Shown here one piece after another: positions 22,251 through 31,429 of a stretch of 64,000 bases of DNA. Positions within the stretch are counted from its first letter, which is position 1; every line of letters begins with the position of its first letter. The stretch lies in assembly GCA_047967505.1 (NCBI GenBank), contig CM106541.1, one strand, 5' to 3'. Source of the stretch: Dipteris shenzhenensis. Lineage: Eukaryota > Polypodiophyta > Polypodiopsida > Gleicheniales. The position numbers were made by a program, and so were the translations under genes. The notes under the pieces are model-generated. The model saw only the letters and a list, made by a program, of their open reading frames with translations, did not search any database and was not told the DNA's origin.

Positions 22251-22936
22251 TTTTAAGCAATTTCATGTGCTAGCACCATAGTTTTTGGCTTCTCCCATTT
22301 AACCTTGAGGCAGAATTCATCACTTGCTCCTGCTACAAGGTAGCCCAGCACATGCTGAGTCATTCCAGCAGCTCAAAATCTGGCATTGTCCTCCTATGTG
22401 GCAATTAAACAGTCCAGGAGCACGGCCTCTTGATCCACATATCGACATGCCATCTCACCTTCTGACTGCTTCAAGTTTGCCACCTACAGGTACACATTCT
22501 CCGGCTCCTCTTCTTTGCCAAAATACTTAATCATCACTGCTGTCACCCTTGGCCAGTTTTGGTGAATGTCTTCGGCCTGCTTCTCATACCACACTTGAGC
22601 CAAACCCTCTAGAAATGTGGGAAGAACCAATAGCCATCTATCTTCAGTAAGAAATTTGAGAGAAACACAATGGCACTTGAAGGCCACAAGATACTCATTT
22701 GGATTTTCTTCCACTCGTCCACAAAACATGAGAATGTCATCCATGCTTGGAAGATGGAAAAGAGAGTGGCAAGACGAGGCTTATCTATGGACAAACAATA
22801 GAAAGAGGAAGCTTGAACTGAAAATCAGGTGAAGATACATGCACAAAGCACACATAGGCAGGGTAGGGTGTCACTGGTGTATTGTGAAATACTACATGGG
22901 AAGGATCTTCAGCATAGAATAGCACATAGACAGTCA
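22251..22936 (-). pseudogene. Gypsy Gag capsid region (unit A)
   Basis: The frame 22484-22744 has ENPNEYLVAFK, TEDRWLLVLPTFLEGLAQ and VWYEKQAEDIHQNW, typical of a Retrotrans_gag capsid domain. Segments down to 22251 continue the domain with frame breaks. The segment ends at 22936, where similarity jumps abruptly to RNase H of unit B. Confidence 0.75.
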
Positions 22937-24201
22937 AGCAAATCGAACGGGATACATGAACCGATCCTCCCCTTGCTGGAGAAGAATACTTGCCAGAGTG
23001 TGCTCACCAAACCTAGGATTGATATAGAAAGTCTTTGACCAATCAAGATTGCATAGAATGGGTTTTGAAGACAAAGCATTCTTGATTTGTACAAACCCAT
23101 GATCACAATCCTCATTCCAAGAGGAATCAACTCCATCTTTTAATAGCATAGTCATGGGTCGCATCAAAGCAGCATATTGATCAATGAAGCAGTGATAGTA
23201 TCCTACAAGATTGACAAATGAGCGTACCTGACATTTGGTTGTTGGCAGGGAGAGTTTGAGGATAGCTTCTACCTTCTCAAGGTCAGGCTTGATGTCCTCA
23301 AATGAGACAATATGTCCCAGTAACCTCCCTTGAGTGGCTCCAATGGTGCATTTCTCAGAGTTGAGATTGCCATTCGCATCATTAACCTTTGGAAGGCCAA
23401 CCTAACCTTCATGACGTGCTCCTTGCATGACGAGAATATATAGAAATCATCTAAAAACACCTCCAAGAAATCCCCCAAATAAGGAGCAAACACCATTTGC
23501 ATAAATCTTTGAAAGGTAGCAGGAGCATTGGTGAGGCCAAATGGTATTACTTTGAATGCAAATGTCCCCTAGGGTGTGGCAAATGTGGTTTTAAGCACAT
23601 CTTCTTCGGCAATTCTGATTTGATAAAACCCGGAGTAACCATCACAGAAAGTATACATCTCATGACCACTTACCTTCTCAAGAATGAGGTCTTGAAAGGG
23701 AAGAGGATGAAGGTCCCTCTTAGTGGCCACATTGAGTTTCTTATAGTCGATGCAGACCTGCCACTTGTTGTTTTTCTTTGGGGTGACTACCACTGGTGAA
23801 ACCCATTTAGTATTGTGAACCAGAACCGAACCAGAACCAAACCCAGCTTCTATAAGTTTTTGCAACTCTGAGTGCAAAGCATCGGTTTGTAGGGGCCCTA
23901 ATCTCTGATACTTCTGAGCCACAGGCTTCGCATCAGGCTTCAGATCTATCTTGTGCTCTGTGGCAGTCACATGGCGAAGGTGGTGGTAGCTAGTTGCAAA
24001 AAGATCAGGGAAATCTTTGAACATTTCTAGGAATTCATCTTTCTCACTTGGAGTGAGGTCTAGGGAAAGCATAGATTCAAGCTGTTGAGGACTAGCTGTT
24101 ACCTTTTCTGTAGGTGGCGGGGTTGGAGACACTCCCATCATGTAAACTTCCTCCTCTAAGAACTCCTCCCCCCTGTCTGATCCTTCCATTGATTCAGACA
24201 C
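22937..24201 (-). pseudogene. Gypsy reverse transcriptase and RNase H start (unit B)
   Basis: The frame 23569-24201 is one continuous 210-residue piece. It has a protease-RT linker, WVSPVVVTPKKNNKWQVCID, KKLNVATKRDLHPLPFQD and YTFCDGYSGFYQIRIAEEDV. The box VFLDDF follows at 23440-23460 in the next frame (frameshift near 23570). The segment to 22937 contains the palm/connection and the start of RNase H, with the position that is TAG in units A and C still open here (GEDRF). It is better preserved than unit A. Confidence 0.85.
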
Positions 24202-24312
24202 CGAGGATGAGAGAGTATCACTATCTTGCTCCTCTTCTTCTTCTGGTTCCGTGGCACCTCATTGCACCAGGATCTTCTCCTTAGAAGCACCAAAAGACAT
24301 GTGTCCTGTCTT

Positions 24313-24747
24313 TCAATAGCTAAGTGCATCACTCTTTCTCAACCATGGTCTCCCGAGTATGGCTAGGTAACTCCTACCTGTATCTTCGATGTCCACTACA
24401 TAGAAATTGACGGTGGTGGTCAAGCCATTGATAGTGATGGGCAAATCCTCAATGACTCCCAGGGTGGCAAATCTGCTACCTTGATTCGAGTGGAGGTACA
24501 CCTTGTCCATTTCAAATTCCATTTCTTCATGATTCGAGGCACCATGATATTACATGCAGCTCCCCCATCAACACACACACTTTTGACACGACAGTTATCT
24601 ATGATGACATCTACTGTATGCGGGTGCCGATCAACATCTTTAGAGATAGAAGAAATCTCTCATACCTTTTCCTTTTTCTTGCTCTTCCTTGTTGAGAGCC
24701 CTTGCTGCAACTCACATCTCACCTTAGGGCTTAGTGCTATTAGTTGA
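24313..24747 (-). pseudogene. Gypsy protease (unit B)
   Basis: The frame 24313-24522 carries PITINGLTTTVNFYVVDIED and YLAILGRPWLRKSDA. The active-site part (VDGGAACNIM) lies upstream in another frame at about 24540-24600. It has the same organisation as in unit A. Confidence 0.75.
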
Positions 24748-24760
24748 GGGAGCGTGATGC

Positions 24761-25585
24761 TCAAAGACCGATGAGCAAGGTCCTGAGACCGAATATCCTC
24801 TTGCCTCGAGCCGATGGGAAAATCCAAGGGTGACCACTTACTCCTACAAGATCTTTTAGTCTTCTATGTTGGTGGGTCTGCCATCTCAGCATCTGAGGGC
24901 TCTGAGAAGGACACCTTCTTCCTGGGGTGGCCTGGCGGTCCATGGTTTAGAGAGGGGTCTGAGGTGGTATGACTTCTTTTCCTAAGGTCAAGGATCTCTA
25001 TGCCAGAATCCTCAGTGCCTGATTCACTTAGAAGATTCACCCTTGGAATATTGGGACATTCTGTGTGATAATGACCCTTCTGGTGGCACTCGTAGCGCAC
25101 AACATTGGCACTTCTCTTGGAGGGCGATTCGATTGATTTCTAATGCCCATCACCTCAAGCCGAAGATCAGCCAAAGATCATTCAGGGCCTTGGCTAGGTC
25201 ATTGACTCCGGGTTCCTTAGCAGGAGGCGCCGAGGGAGTAGGAAGGAGGGGGGCTTGTGGGCAAGGTTGGGGAAATCTTCCAAGTGGAGGTTGAGGATAT
25301 ACTCCTTGTTGAGGGTAAGCATCTAAGGGAGGACCATACATTTGAGGTGGAGGCGGTGGATACATCCTTGATGAGGGGTGGGGGTATGCCCCTAAGTTAG
25401 ACCCCCCAGGTTTTTGTTGCAAGAATTGAGGGGGTTGCGGAGGGACAATCATCTTCTTTGAAGCCAAACTGAACTTTATCAAACTTTTGAGCAATCTCAT
25501 GTGCTAGCACCATTTTTTCTGGATTCTCCCATTTAAGCTTGAGGCAGAATTCGTCACTTGCTCCTACTACAAGGTAGCCCAGCAC
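24761..25585 (-). pseudogene. Gypsy Gag zinc knuckle and proline-rich region (unit B)
   Basis: The frame 24864-25100 contains the knuckle as RYECHQKGHYHTEC, where the first Cys is replaced by Arg, so metal binding is probably lost. The frame 25150-25500 has the proline-rich linker and the ENPEKMVLAHEIAQKF segment lies upstream. A short duplication of tcaagccgaagatcagccaaagatca (25155-25180) marks a local slip. Confidence 0.75.
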
Positions 25586-26165
25586 ATGCTAAGTCATTCC
25601 AGCTTGAAATTTGGCATTGTCATCCTGTGTGACAATTAAATGGTCCAGGAGCACGTCCGCTCAATCCACATATCGATGCGCTGTCTCACCTTCTGACTGT
25701 TTCAAGTTTGCCACCTGTAGGTACACATTCTTTGGCTCCTCTTCTTTGCCGAAATACTCAATCATCACTACTGTTAACCTTGGCTAGCTTTGGCGAACGT
25801 CGTTGGCCTGCTTCTCATACCACACTTGAGCCAAACCCTCTAGAAATGTGGGAAGAACCAACAGCCATCTATCTTCAGTAAGAAAGTTGAGAGAAACACA
25901 ACGGTGCTTGAAGGCCACAAGATACTCATTTGGATTTTCTTCAACCCATCCACAAAACACGGGAATGTTAGCCATGCTTGGAAAATGGAAAAGAGAGAGA
26001 AAAAATGAGGCTTATCTATGGGCAAACAATGGAAAGAGGTAGCTTGAACTAAAAATCAGGTGAAGATACATCCACAAAGCACACATAGGTAGGGTAGGGT
26101 GTGACTAGCGTATTGTGAAATACTACACAGGAAGAATCTTCAACATAGAATAGCTCATAGACAAT
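25586..26165 (-). pseudogene. Gypsy Gag capsid region (unit B)
   Basis: The frame 25784-25975 reads FCGWVEENPNEYLVAFKHR then TEDRWLLVLPTFLEGLAQ, as in unit A. This copy is the one adjacent to the element's upstream region, so it is the original position of gag. Confidence 0.75.
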
Positions 26166-26166
26166 C

Positions 26167-27256
26167 TTAAAAGGACCAACCCTCATGATATTGCATCCAT
26201 CTTTTTAAGCGAGGGTTAGAGACACGGCACTGCATGAGGTTGTTCATCAAGGCAAACAAGATTTCCATGACAAATGTCAACAGTTGGAGAGCTTGCACAT
26301 CAACTTTAGCTTCTTCCAGTTCTTGTAATTGCCATGCTATTTCTTCAAGGGGTGTGCGGTCTTGCATCCTTCTTTTAAGCAATGTCCTTGAGGACATTTC
26401 TGATGATCTTTTGAAGTCGGTACACTCATATCAAATATGCCCAACACTTAGTTTCATGATGACCACAACCTTCGCATTCCTTACAAATGATCACCCTCCT
26501 TCATGGCTTGCTGCTTTGTTGGGGTGGTGCTTCCACTCGCGTCATGTGTGATTGAAGTAGTACAAGCTTTACGTGCTAAGAAATCAGCAACTATATTTTG
26601 AGCTCGAGGGATATGCTGAATTTTTACCTCTTCAAATTGTTGGCACAGGTCCAATGCTTGTTGATGTCATGGAACCAAGCCTTCGCTCCCCGCACCTTCC
26701 ACCTTCTACTAACTTGTTCACACACGAGTTGAGAATCTCCTTGCACCTCAAGTTGCTTGATGTGATGTTCTTGTACCTTTTGTAGCCCAAAAATGAGTGT
26801 CGAATACTCAACTTGGTTGCAAGTACTTGATGGTGCAGACTTACTATAACAATACACCTCACCCCCTGGTGAAGTGAGCATCACACCCACGCTAGCAGCC
26901 TTAGTCGAAGGTTTGTATGCGCCATCAAATTGGAGGAATTAATAGGCAGATGCGCCAAATCTCCCCGCAAGCTTGGGGAGCATCCCACCCTTTGAAGAAG
27001 GATACCCTTTTAATTACCTTTGAAGCAGCAAGTAGCTCAATCACTGTACAATGAGTAGAATTGAAATCAATGTCCTCCTGGCATATCACTAGTTCTTCAC
27101 CTTGAATCATCCATGGTGTATCATCCCACCCGTCATCTCCTTGAGCAATGCGCTATTGAAGATCGACATGAAGATCAAGAAAGAGATCTTGCCCATTGGT
27201 AGCCGTAAGGCATGGAGGACTAGGCACTAAATCCTTAAACTTGTCGAGAAGTGACA
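26167..27256 (-). pseudogene. Extra ORF upstream of gag with an RNase H domain
   Basis: From an ATG at 27256 the minus strand reads MSLLDKFKDLVPSPP, one stop, MIQGEELVICQEDIDFNST and, after a frame change, an RNase H fold. Acidic residues are visible in FDGAYKPST (Asp), NQVEYSTLIFGLQ (Glu), LEVQGDSQLVCEQV (Asp) and PRAQNIVADFLARK (Asp), covering about 26550-26945. A second frameshift lies near 26660. A Cys/His cluster (CKECEGCGHHETKC) and a glutamine/leucine-rich helix (26167-26397) follow. The domain resembles the plant-type RVT_3 RNase H. Some Tat-lineage gypsy elements carry an additional RNase H, but after the normal one; here it precedes gag. It could be element-encoded or a captured host sequence. 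Confidence 0.7.
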
Positions 27257-27459
27257 TAAATATCCACCCTCCTCGTGTGGCGTGCGTCTGTGAAGTGAAC
27301 TTGAAAAAGTTTAGAATCTATGATCTAGTACAAGATATGAGTAGAGCATATGAAGTGAAGTACTTTTGCTTTTTATAGCATGTGAAAATTCCCCACGGTT
27401 AGAGAGTTACAGTTCATGGGATTTCAATATATAAACCATATCAGTACATTTTCATCATT

Positions 27460-27535
27460 TCTTATCTGTTGGCCCAATGATAAGTCTCCCTTTTGTGAAG
27501 GGAGAGGTCTTGGGTTCAAATCCCACTCTTTAATA
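27460..27535 (+). mobile_element. tRNA-derived (SINE-like) sequence
   Basis: An A-box-like tggcccaatgataag (27470-27484) and a B-box-like gggttcaaatccca (27511-27525) flank an anticodon-arm-like hairpin, tctccctTTTGTGAagggaga. The acceptor stem is not convincing, and the sequence is followed by an A/G-rich tail, so a tRNA-derived SINE head is more likely than a functional tRNA. Confidence 0.5.
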
Positions 27536-27536
27536 A

Positions 27537-27603
27537 AAAGAGAGGAGAGGAGAGGAGAAGGAGAAGAGAAAGAGAAAGAGAAGAAGAAGAAGACAAGAGA
27601 GGG
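27537..27603. repeat. Purine-rich microsatellite (GAGAGG/GAAGAA)
   Basis: About 65 bases of A/G only on +, right after the SINE-like segment. It may be an expanded tail of that element. Confidence 0.8.
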
Positions 27604-27992
27604 GGGGCGCGGGATCTATTACAGTTTTGCAGAAGCCCAGAAAAACTATCCACGACCAAAAAATGCAGGAGCCTAAAAAATCGTCACCATCTGTCTCTGA
27701 TGCATGCGGGTGTACATAGTAGACACGCAAATGCGTGCACAGGAACTCGGAGGGAGCACGGATGTTACAGTTCTACAGAGCAGAAGATTCGCCAGCCAGA
27801 ATACATGTAGGAACCGTGAGCAGAAAGCAGGCAGACTAGAAGTGCAGAAGCAGGGATGTTTTGCTACCGTAGAGACAGGGAAGGCACACAGTTTGGAGGT
27901 GCAAAAGTAGAGAACTGCATAGAAAGAGGCCATAGAGCCGCACCCAGTCGTTGGAGTAATAGATTTTACACCACTAGTCGTGGAGATTTTGA

Positions 27993-28013
27993 TCCCAGTA
28001 GCCACACCATTTT
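27993..28013 (-). promoter_or_regulatory. Primer-binding site of the gypsy element
   Basis: On the minus strand, TGGTGTGGCTACTGGGATC follows the LTR end GGTAACA after four A residues. It resembles the tRNA-Asp complementary site TGGCGCCGTTGCCGGGGA, with several mismatches, and matches the site next to LTR copy 1. Confidence 0.55.
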
Positions 28014-29012
28014 TGTTACCTAGAAAAGAAATCAGGACAAGAGGCTAGACACTAAGCATGGCGATGCTCAAGGGCCATAGAGGAAAGGAGGTGAGGGTGA
28101 AATGTTATCATGGGAGGGGAAAAGGGATTAGAAGGGGAGGGAATGAAGAGGGGGACTATGGCACAAGGGAAAAGGGAGAGGGGGAAGAGAAGCATGTACA
28201 TGATGGGAGGAGGAATGTAAAGATGGAGACATCAGGGGAAGAGGACCATGCTTTATTTGAAAGGAAGGGAAGGGGGAAATCAAAGTACTAGCTAGGTGGC
28301 TTTACAAAAGAATGAGTATGTGCCATCAAGGAATAGCCCCCTCATTTTATAGCCAAGAGAGAGGGTCTCTCCCAATAAATGCATCCTCCCACATGCATGG
28401 TGTGTGTGGAAGAGTCTTCCATATGGGCTAGGCGGTTACGCTCTCTCAATTGTGTGCGATAATGCTTGGCCACATTTTTCCACATATATCAACTCCCATA
28501 TCCCAAGTCTATGATACTCCCTTGGTCTCTTCCCAATTTTATAATACATTCAAACATCTAGGAGGGCAAGTGGAGGGTTGGCACAAGGAATCTTGCCACC
28601 TCATCCTACTTTCCCCATTATTTATCTTGCACTCTTGAACCTTCTATACCTCCCCCACATGGGCCTATCCTATATGGAGAAAATAACCCAATATAATATC
28701 CATCTTCACCTATTTTATATTACTTCTTCCATGGACTTTGGGTCATATCTCACTAAATGCAGGCATGGGACTGCCTAGGTGGAGGGGTGGCACATGGAGG
28801 ATCCATGCCACCTTACATTTTATAATATTACTACCATGGATTATGTACATCACACCTTATGGGTCCTCTTACGTGGAAGGGTGGCACATGGTCACGCCCT
28901 GCCACCTCAACCTTGGGCCCTATGCACTCCATATTTTATTATACTATTACCACACATGCAAGCACACACTCATATTTATGCCTTTTTACTTTGGTCAAAT
29001 TTATCCATAATA
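28014..29012 (-). mobile_element. Gypsy LTR, minus orientation (LTR copy 3, 5' LTR)
   Basis: 999 bases. Its plus-strand ends are TGTTACC at 28014 and CATAATA at 29012 (TAACA in the other copies), and it is similar throughout to the other two LTRs. It is the 5' LTR of the minus-strand interior by position. The flanks of LTR copies 2 and 3 do not share a convincing target duplication (gccat versus gtaat). Confidence 0.85.
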
Positions 29013-30172
29013 GTAATCATGGGCAATGTTTGGAAAGCAGTGATGCACATTTATTTGTGTGTGTATGAGTGCATGTCTCCTAAGTTTGAGTGTTTGTGTG
29101 TGTATATGTGCATGCACGTGTGTGTGTCTATGTGTCTGAGGGGAATAGTCACAAGAGAGAATTTTTTTATGTATGAGAGAGAGAGAGTATGTAACAAGAA
29201 TGTGTATTATACATGTCTAGGTGCACACAAGAAAGAGAAGGAGGGGAGGGATATCCTATCTTTTGAACTGTACATGTGTGTATGCATGTGGGGAATACAC
29301 ACAAGGGAGAGAGAGCACGTGGCTGGGTGATGGAGAGAGAAATATTATATGTGCACTAAGAGAGAGAGACAGAGACACACACACACACACATGGGGGGGG
29401 GGTATTTTTTGTGTGAAAGCTTTGTGCCTCGATCAACATCACATGGTTGCTCATCTAGGTGAATCATTGATTAAATTGAGTATAGAGTCACTTTAAAATT
29501 TTATTTCCTAAACTTAAATTCATTTTAAGATTCCACCTTGAGACCCAGTGGAGCATGTCTCTAACCTATTATAGACGAGTCGTGCTACTCATCAAATTAA
29601 AAGGCTCTAACATGGTAAAGACACGACTCAAAAGTTTAAAGCTAGCCTCTACAAGTTTCTTCATTGCTATGGTAGAGATATGAAATAGATATCAAGACAA
29701 ATAGTATTACATAAGAAAAATAATAATAGAATATAGTACACATATTCATTTGACATCGATCCTTTTAATAGTGGAGAAGTGAAGAACTATTGAGCATAAC
29801 TAAGTAGCCCATTGAATGATTGAATAAAAATATAAACAGTTTTACAAATTAGTGAAAATTGGGCGATCAATGATATGGAAAGTTTTCATTTAAAATTTTG
29901 TGAAAGGCACAACCACAACAAGGACAAAGCAACTATAGACGCTCTTGATAGACGTGCAAAATAGCGGGTGCATCTATAGGCACTGCTAGAATAGTGAAAA
30001 TACGGACGCGTCTAATAGCATGTCTATTTGTGCATCTAATTGTGCATCTATTAGCGCGTTTGCATTGTGAATTAGATGTGGATATAGACACAAAACAGAG
30101 AATACAAAAAGTGAGATTTTGATGCAGGTTGATAAATGTACATCACTACTTTCCAAACATTGCCCATGATTA
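29013..30172. repeat. Region bounded by inverted 41-bp repeats
   Basis: The segment gtaatcatgggcaatgtttg (29013 onward, 41 bases) recurs inverted at 30130-30172 with two or three differences. Between them are GT-rich DNA, GA and AC microsatellites (AC tract about 29375-29391 followed by nine G) and about 400 bases of AT-rich sequence without genes. It could be a MITE with long terminal repeats or two inverted copies of a dispersed repeat, one of them cut by LTR copy 3. Confidence 0.5.
29935..30080. repeat. Putative CACTA subterminal repeats
   Basis: The words gtgcatctatag, ctatagacgctc, gatagacgtgc, gcgtctaatag and gtgcatctatt(a) recur, matching those at 11100-11700. They lie on the C-terminal side of the minus-strand CACTA piece at 30347-30876, where that element's 3' end is expected. 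Confidence 0.5.
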
Positions 30173-30346
30173 CCGAAGCACGTAATTTTAATAAAAATAT
30201 CAATGCTTTTTGGCAAACCCACATATACAAAAATTAAGTGAGGTGAGGAGAATGAGACAATATGTAAAATAGTTTTGCCAATATCAATGATGGGCTACGG
30301 TTCAATCTCATCCTCAATGAGATCAACCCTTGCCAAACTATCTACT

Positions 30347-30876
30347 TCAAAATTCAAAACCAATGTTGAGATCTACAAATACATTCAACCCACTACTACT
30401 GAAATGAACATCACCAATGGTAGGCTCGTCCTCACGGGTAATGGCCTCAATATCTGTATCTCCTATCTCATGATCATCCTTCTCTGTATCATGATCATCA
30501 TCACCTCCATGGCCATGATCATCCTCCATACGCTCCATATTAGTAAAGGTACTATACATCACTTTGGAAAGTGCCGTAATAGGTATGACATGCCACCACC
30601 TATTATTATCCACCATTGGTTGATAGACAACCTTATTCAAACATAAATACAATCATGTTATTTTCCTTCCATCGAAGGTATCAAATATTTAAAAGTGAGT
30701 ATTTTTATGTGTGTACAATACCTGTTCATATTGTTGCGGTAGTACTAGTGTGTCCTTCTTACTTTGCCAAAACTTTGTGGAGTCAATAGTTACAAAGCCA
30801 CTTGCATGGCATTTGATTGTTGCATTAGGGCCTCTTTCCACCACGTCCTTAGTAACATGGGCATTGAGTGGTCTTG
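30347..30876 (-). pseudogene. CACTA transposase C-terminal exons
   Basis: The exon to 30722 reads VERGPNATIKCHASGF, TIDSTKFWQSKKDTLVLPQQ and YEQ. After an intron (30632-30721), the exon reads VVYQPMVDNNRWWHVIPI and an acidic, His/Asp-rich tail to about 30347. The pattern of STK.W...DT.VL..Q..QVVY..D....W.VV matches the C-terminal end of plant CACTA TNP2 proteins. Upstream, a Ser/Lys/Pro-rich frame (30849-31034 minus) may be a linker exon, but I cannot place it. Confidence 0.7.
30632..30721 (-). other. Intron in the CACTA C-terminal segment
   Basis: Minus-strand donor gtattg and acceptor gaataag. Removal joins YEQ to VVYQPMV in frame, at a point that is uninterrupted in the protein family. 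Confidence 0.6.
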
Positions 30877-31429
30877 TGGGAACCCATTAGTGATGTACCT
30901 TCCTTGTTGGATGGCATCATGTTCTTCTTTGATGTTGAGGTTTGTTGTTTACATGAGGGGTTGGTTGGTGATGGTGAGGCTTTTTGTTTAGAGGAGGGGC
31001 TGGCTTTATATGTTGAGGTTTCTTTGGAATCCAAAAATATGATTCACCCTCAAATTATCCTTGAGCCTCAAGTAGATCCTTTCGGGCCCACACTTGTTTG
31101 GTTTCTCTTCTTCTTCATTGTGTTTGCTGGTGAGACTCTTGTAGAGGTTGAGAGATGGACGCAGACATTGATGCTTGAATGTTGGGTCGATTGGTAGTTC
31201 TTACCACATCTTATTGGGTTGACTCAGGACCAAATAACCCTTTGCAAGTATCTTGCATCCAACTTTTTCTAAGAAATGCGACTTTCGTTAAGGTACTTTG
31301 CAGGTGTTACAAAAAACTTGCAAGGCACAATGTAATTGTCCACCATTGAAACATTCAACATTAAAGAACCAATAACATTAATTGAGGTACCTCTTATGGA
31401 TTGGATTTCAAAATCACATACTTCAAGGT

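Larger units (their letters stand above)
19696..26165 (-). repeat. Tandem duplication of 3.2 kb of gag-pol
   Basis: Unit A (about 19696-22936) and unit B (about 22937-26165) carry the same order of gag, protease, reverse transcriptase and the start of RNase H. At the junction, gag-leader sequence ending cacatagaca runs directly into agcaaatcgaacggg from RNase H. The units differ by roughly 5-10% by eye, so the duplication is old or was assembled from two divergent copies. Confidence 0.75.
27257..27992 (-). mobile_element. Gypsy 5' untranslated leader
   Basis: This lies between the primer-binding site and the RNase H frame. It contains a SINE-like tRNA-derived sequence (27460-27535) and an A/G-rich microsatellite (27537-27603). 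I see no further coding sequence; the frames here are repeat artefacts. Confidence 0.5.

Noticed and set aside
27460-27535. Functional nuclear tRNA gene
   Set aside because: T-arm and anticodon arm look right, but no acceptor stem pairs and the D arm is poor; a SINE head fits better.
14498-28291. A conserved 77-78-codon frame (MATLKGHRGKE...) at 14498-14734, 17132-17368 and 28058-28291
   Set aside because: All three are in the same place of three gypsy LTRs and run antisense to the element. Conservation is explained by LTR copying. A real antisense gene cannot be excluded but has no support.
17089-29012. Single simple gypsy element bounded by LTR copies 2 and 3
   Set aside because: The orientation fits, but flanks do not match (gccat versus gtaat), while LTR copies 1 and 2 share ATGG and interrupt one CACTA frame; a rearranged pair of elements is the better reading.
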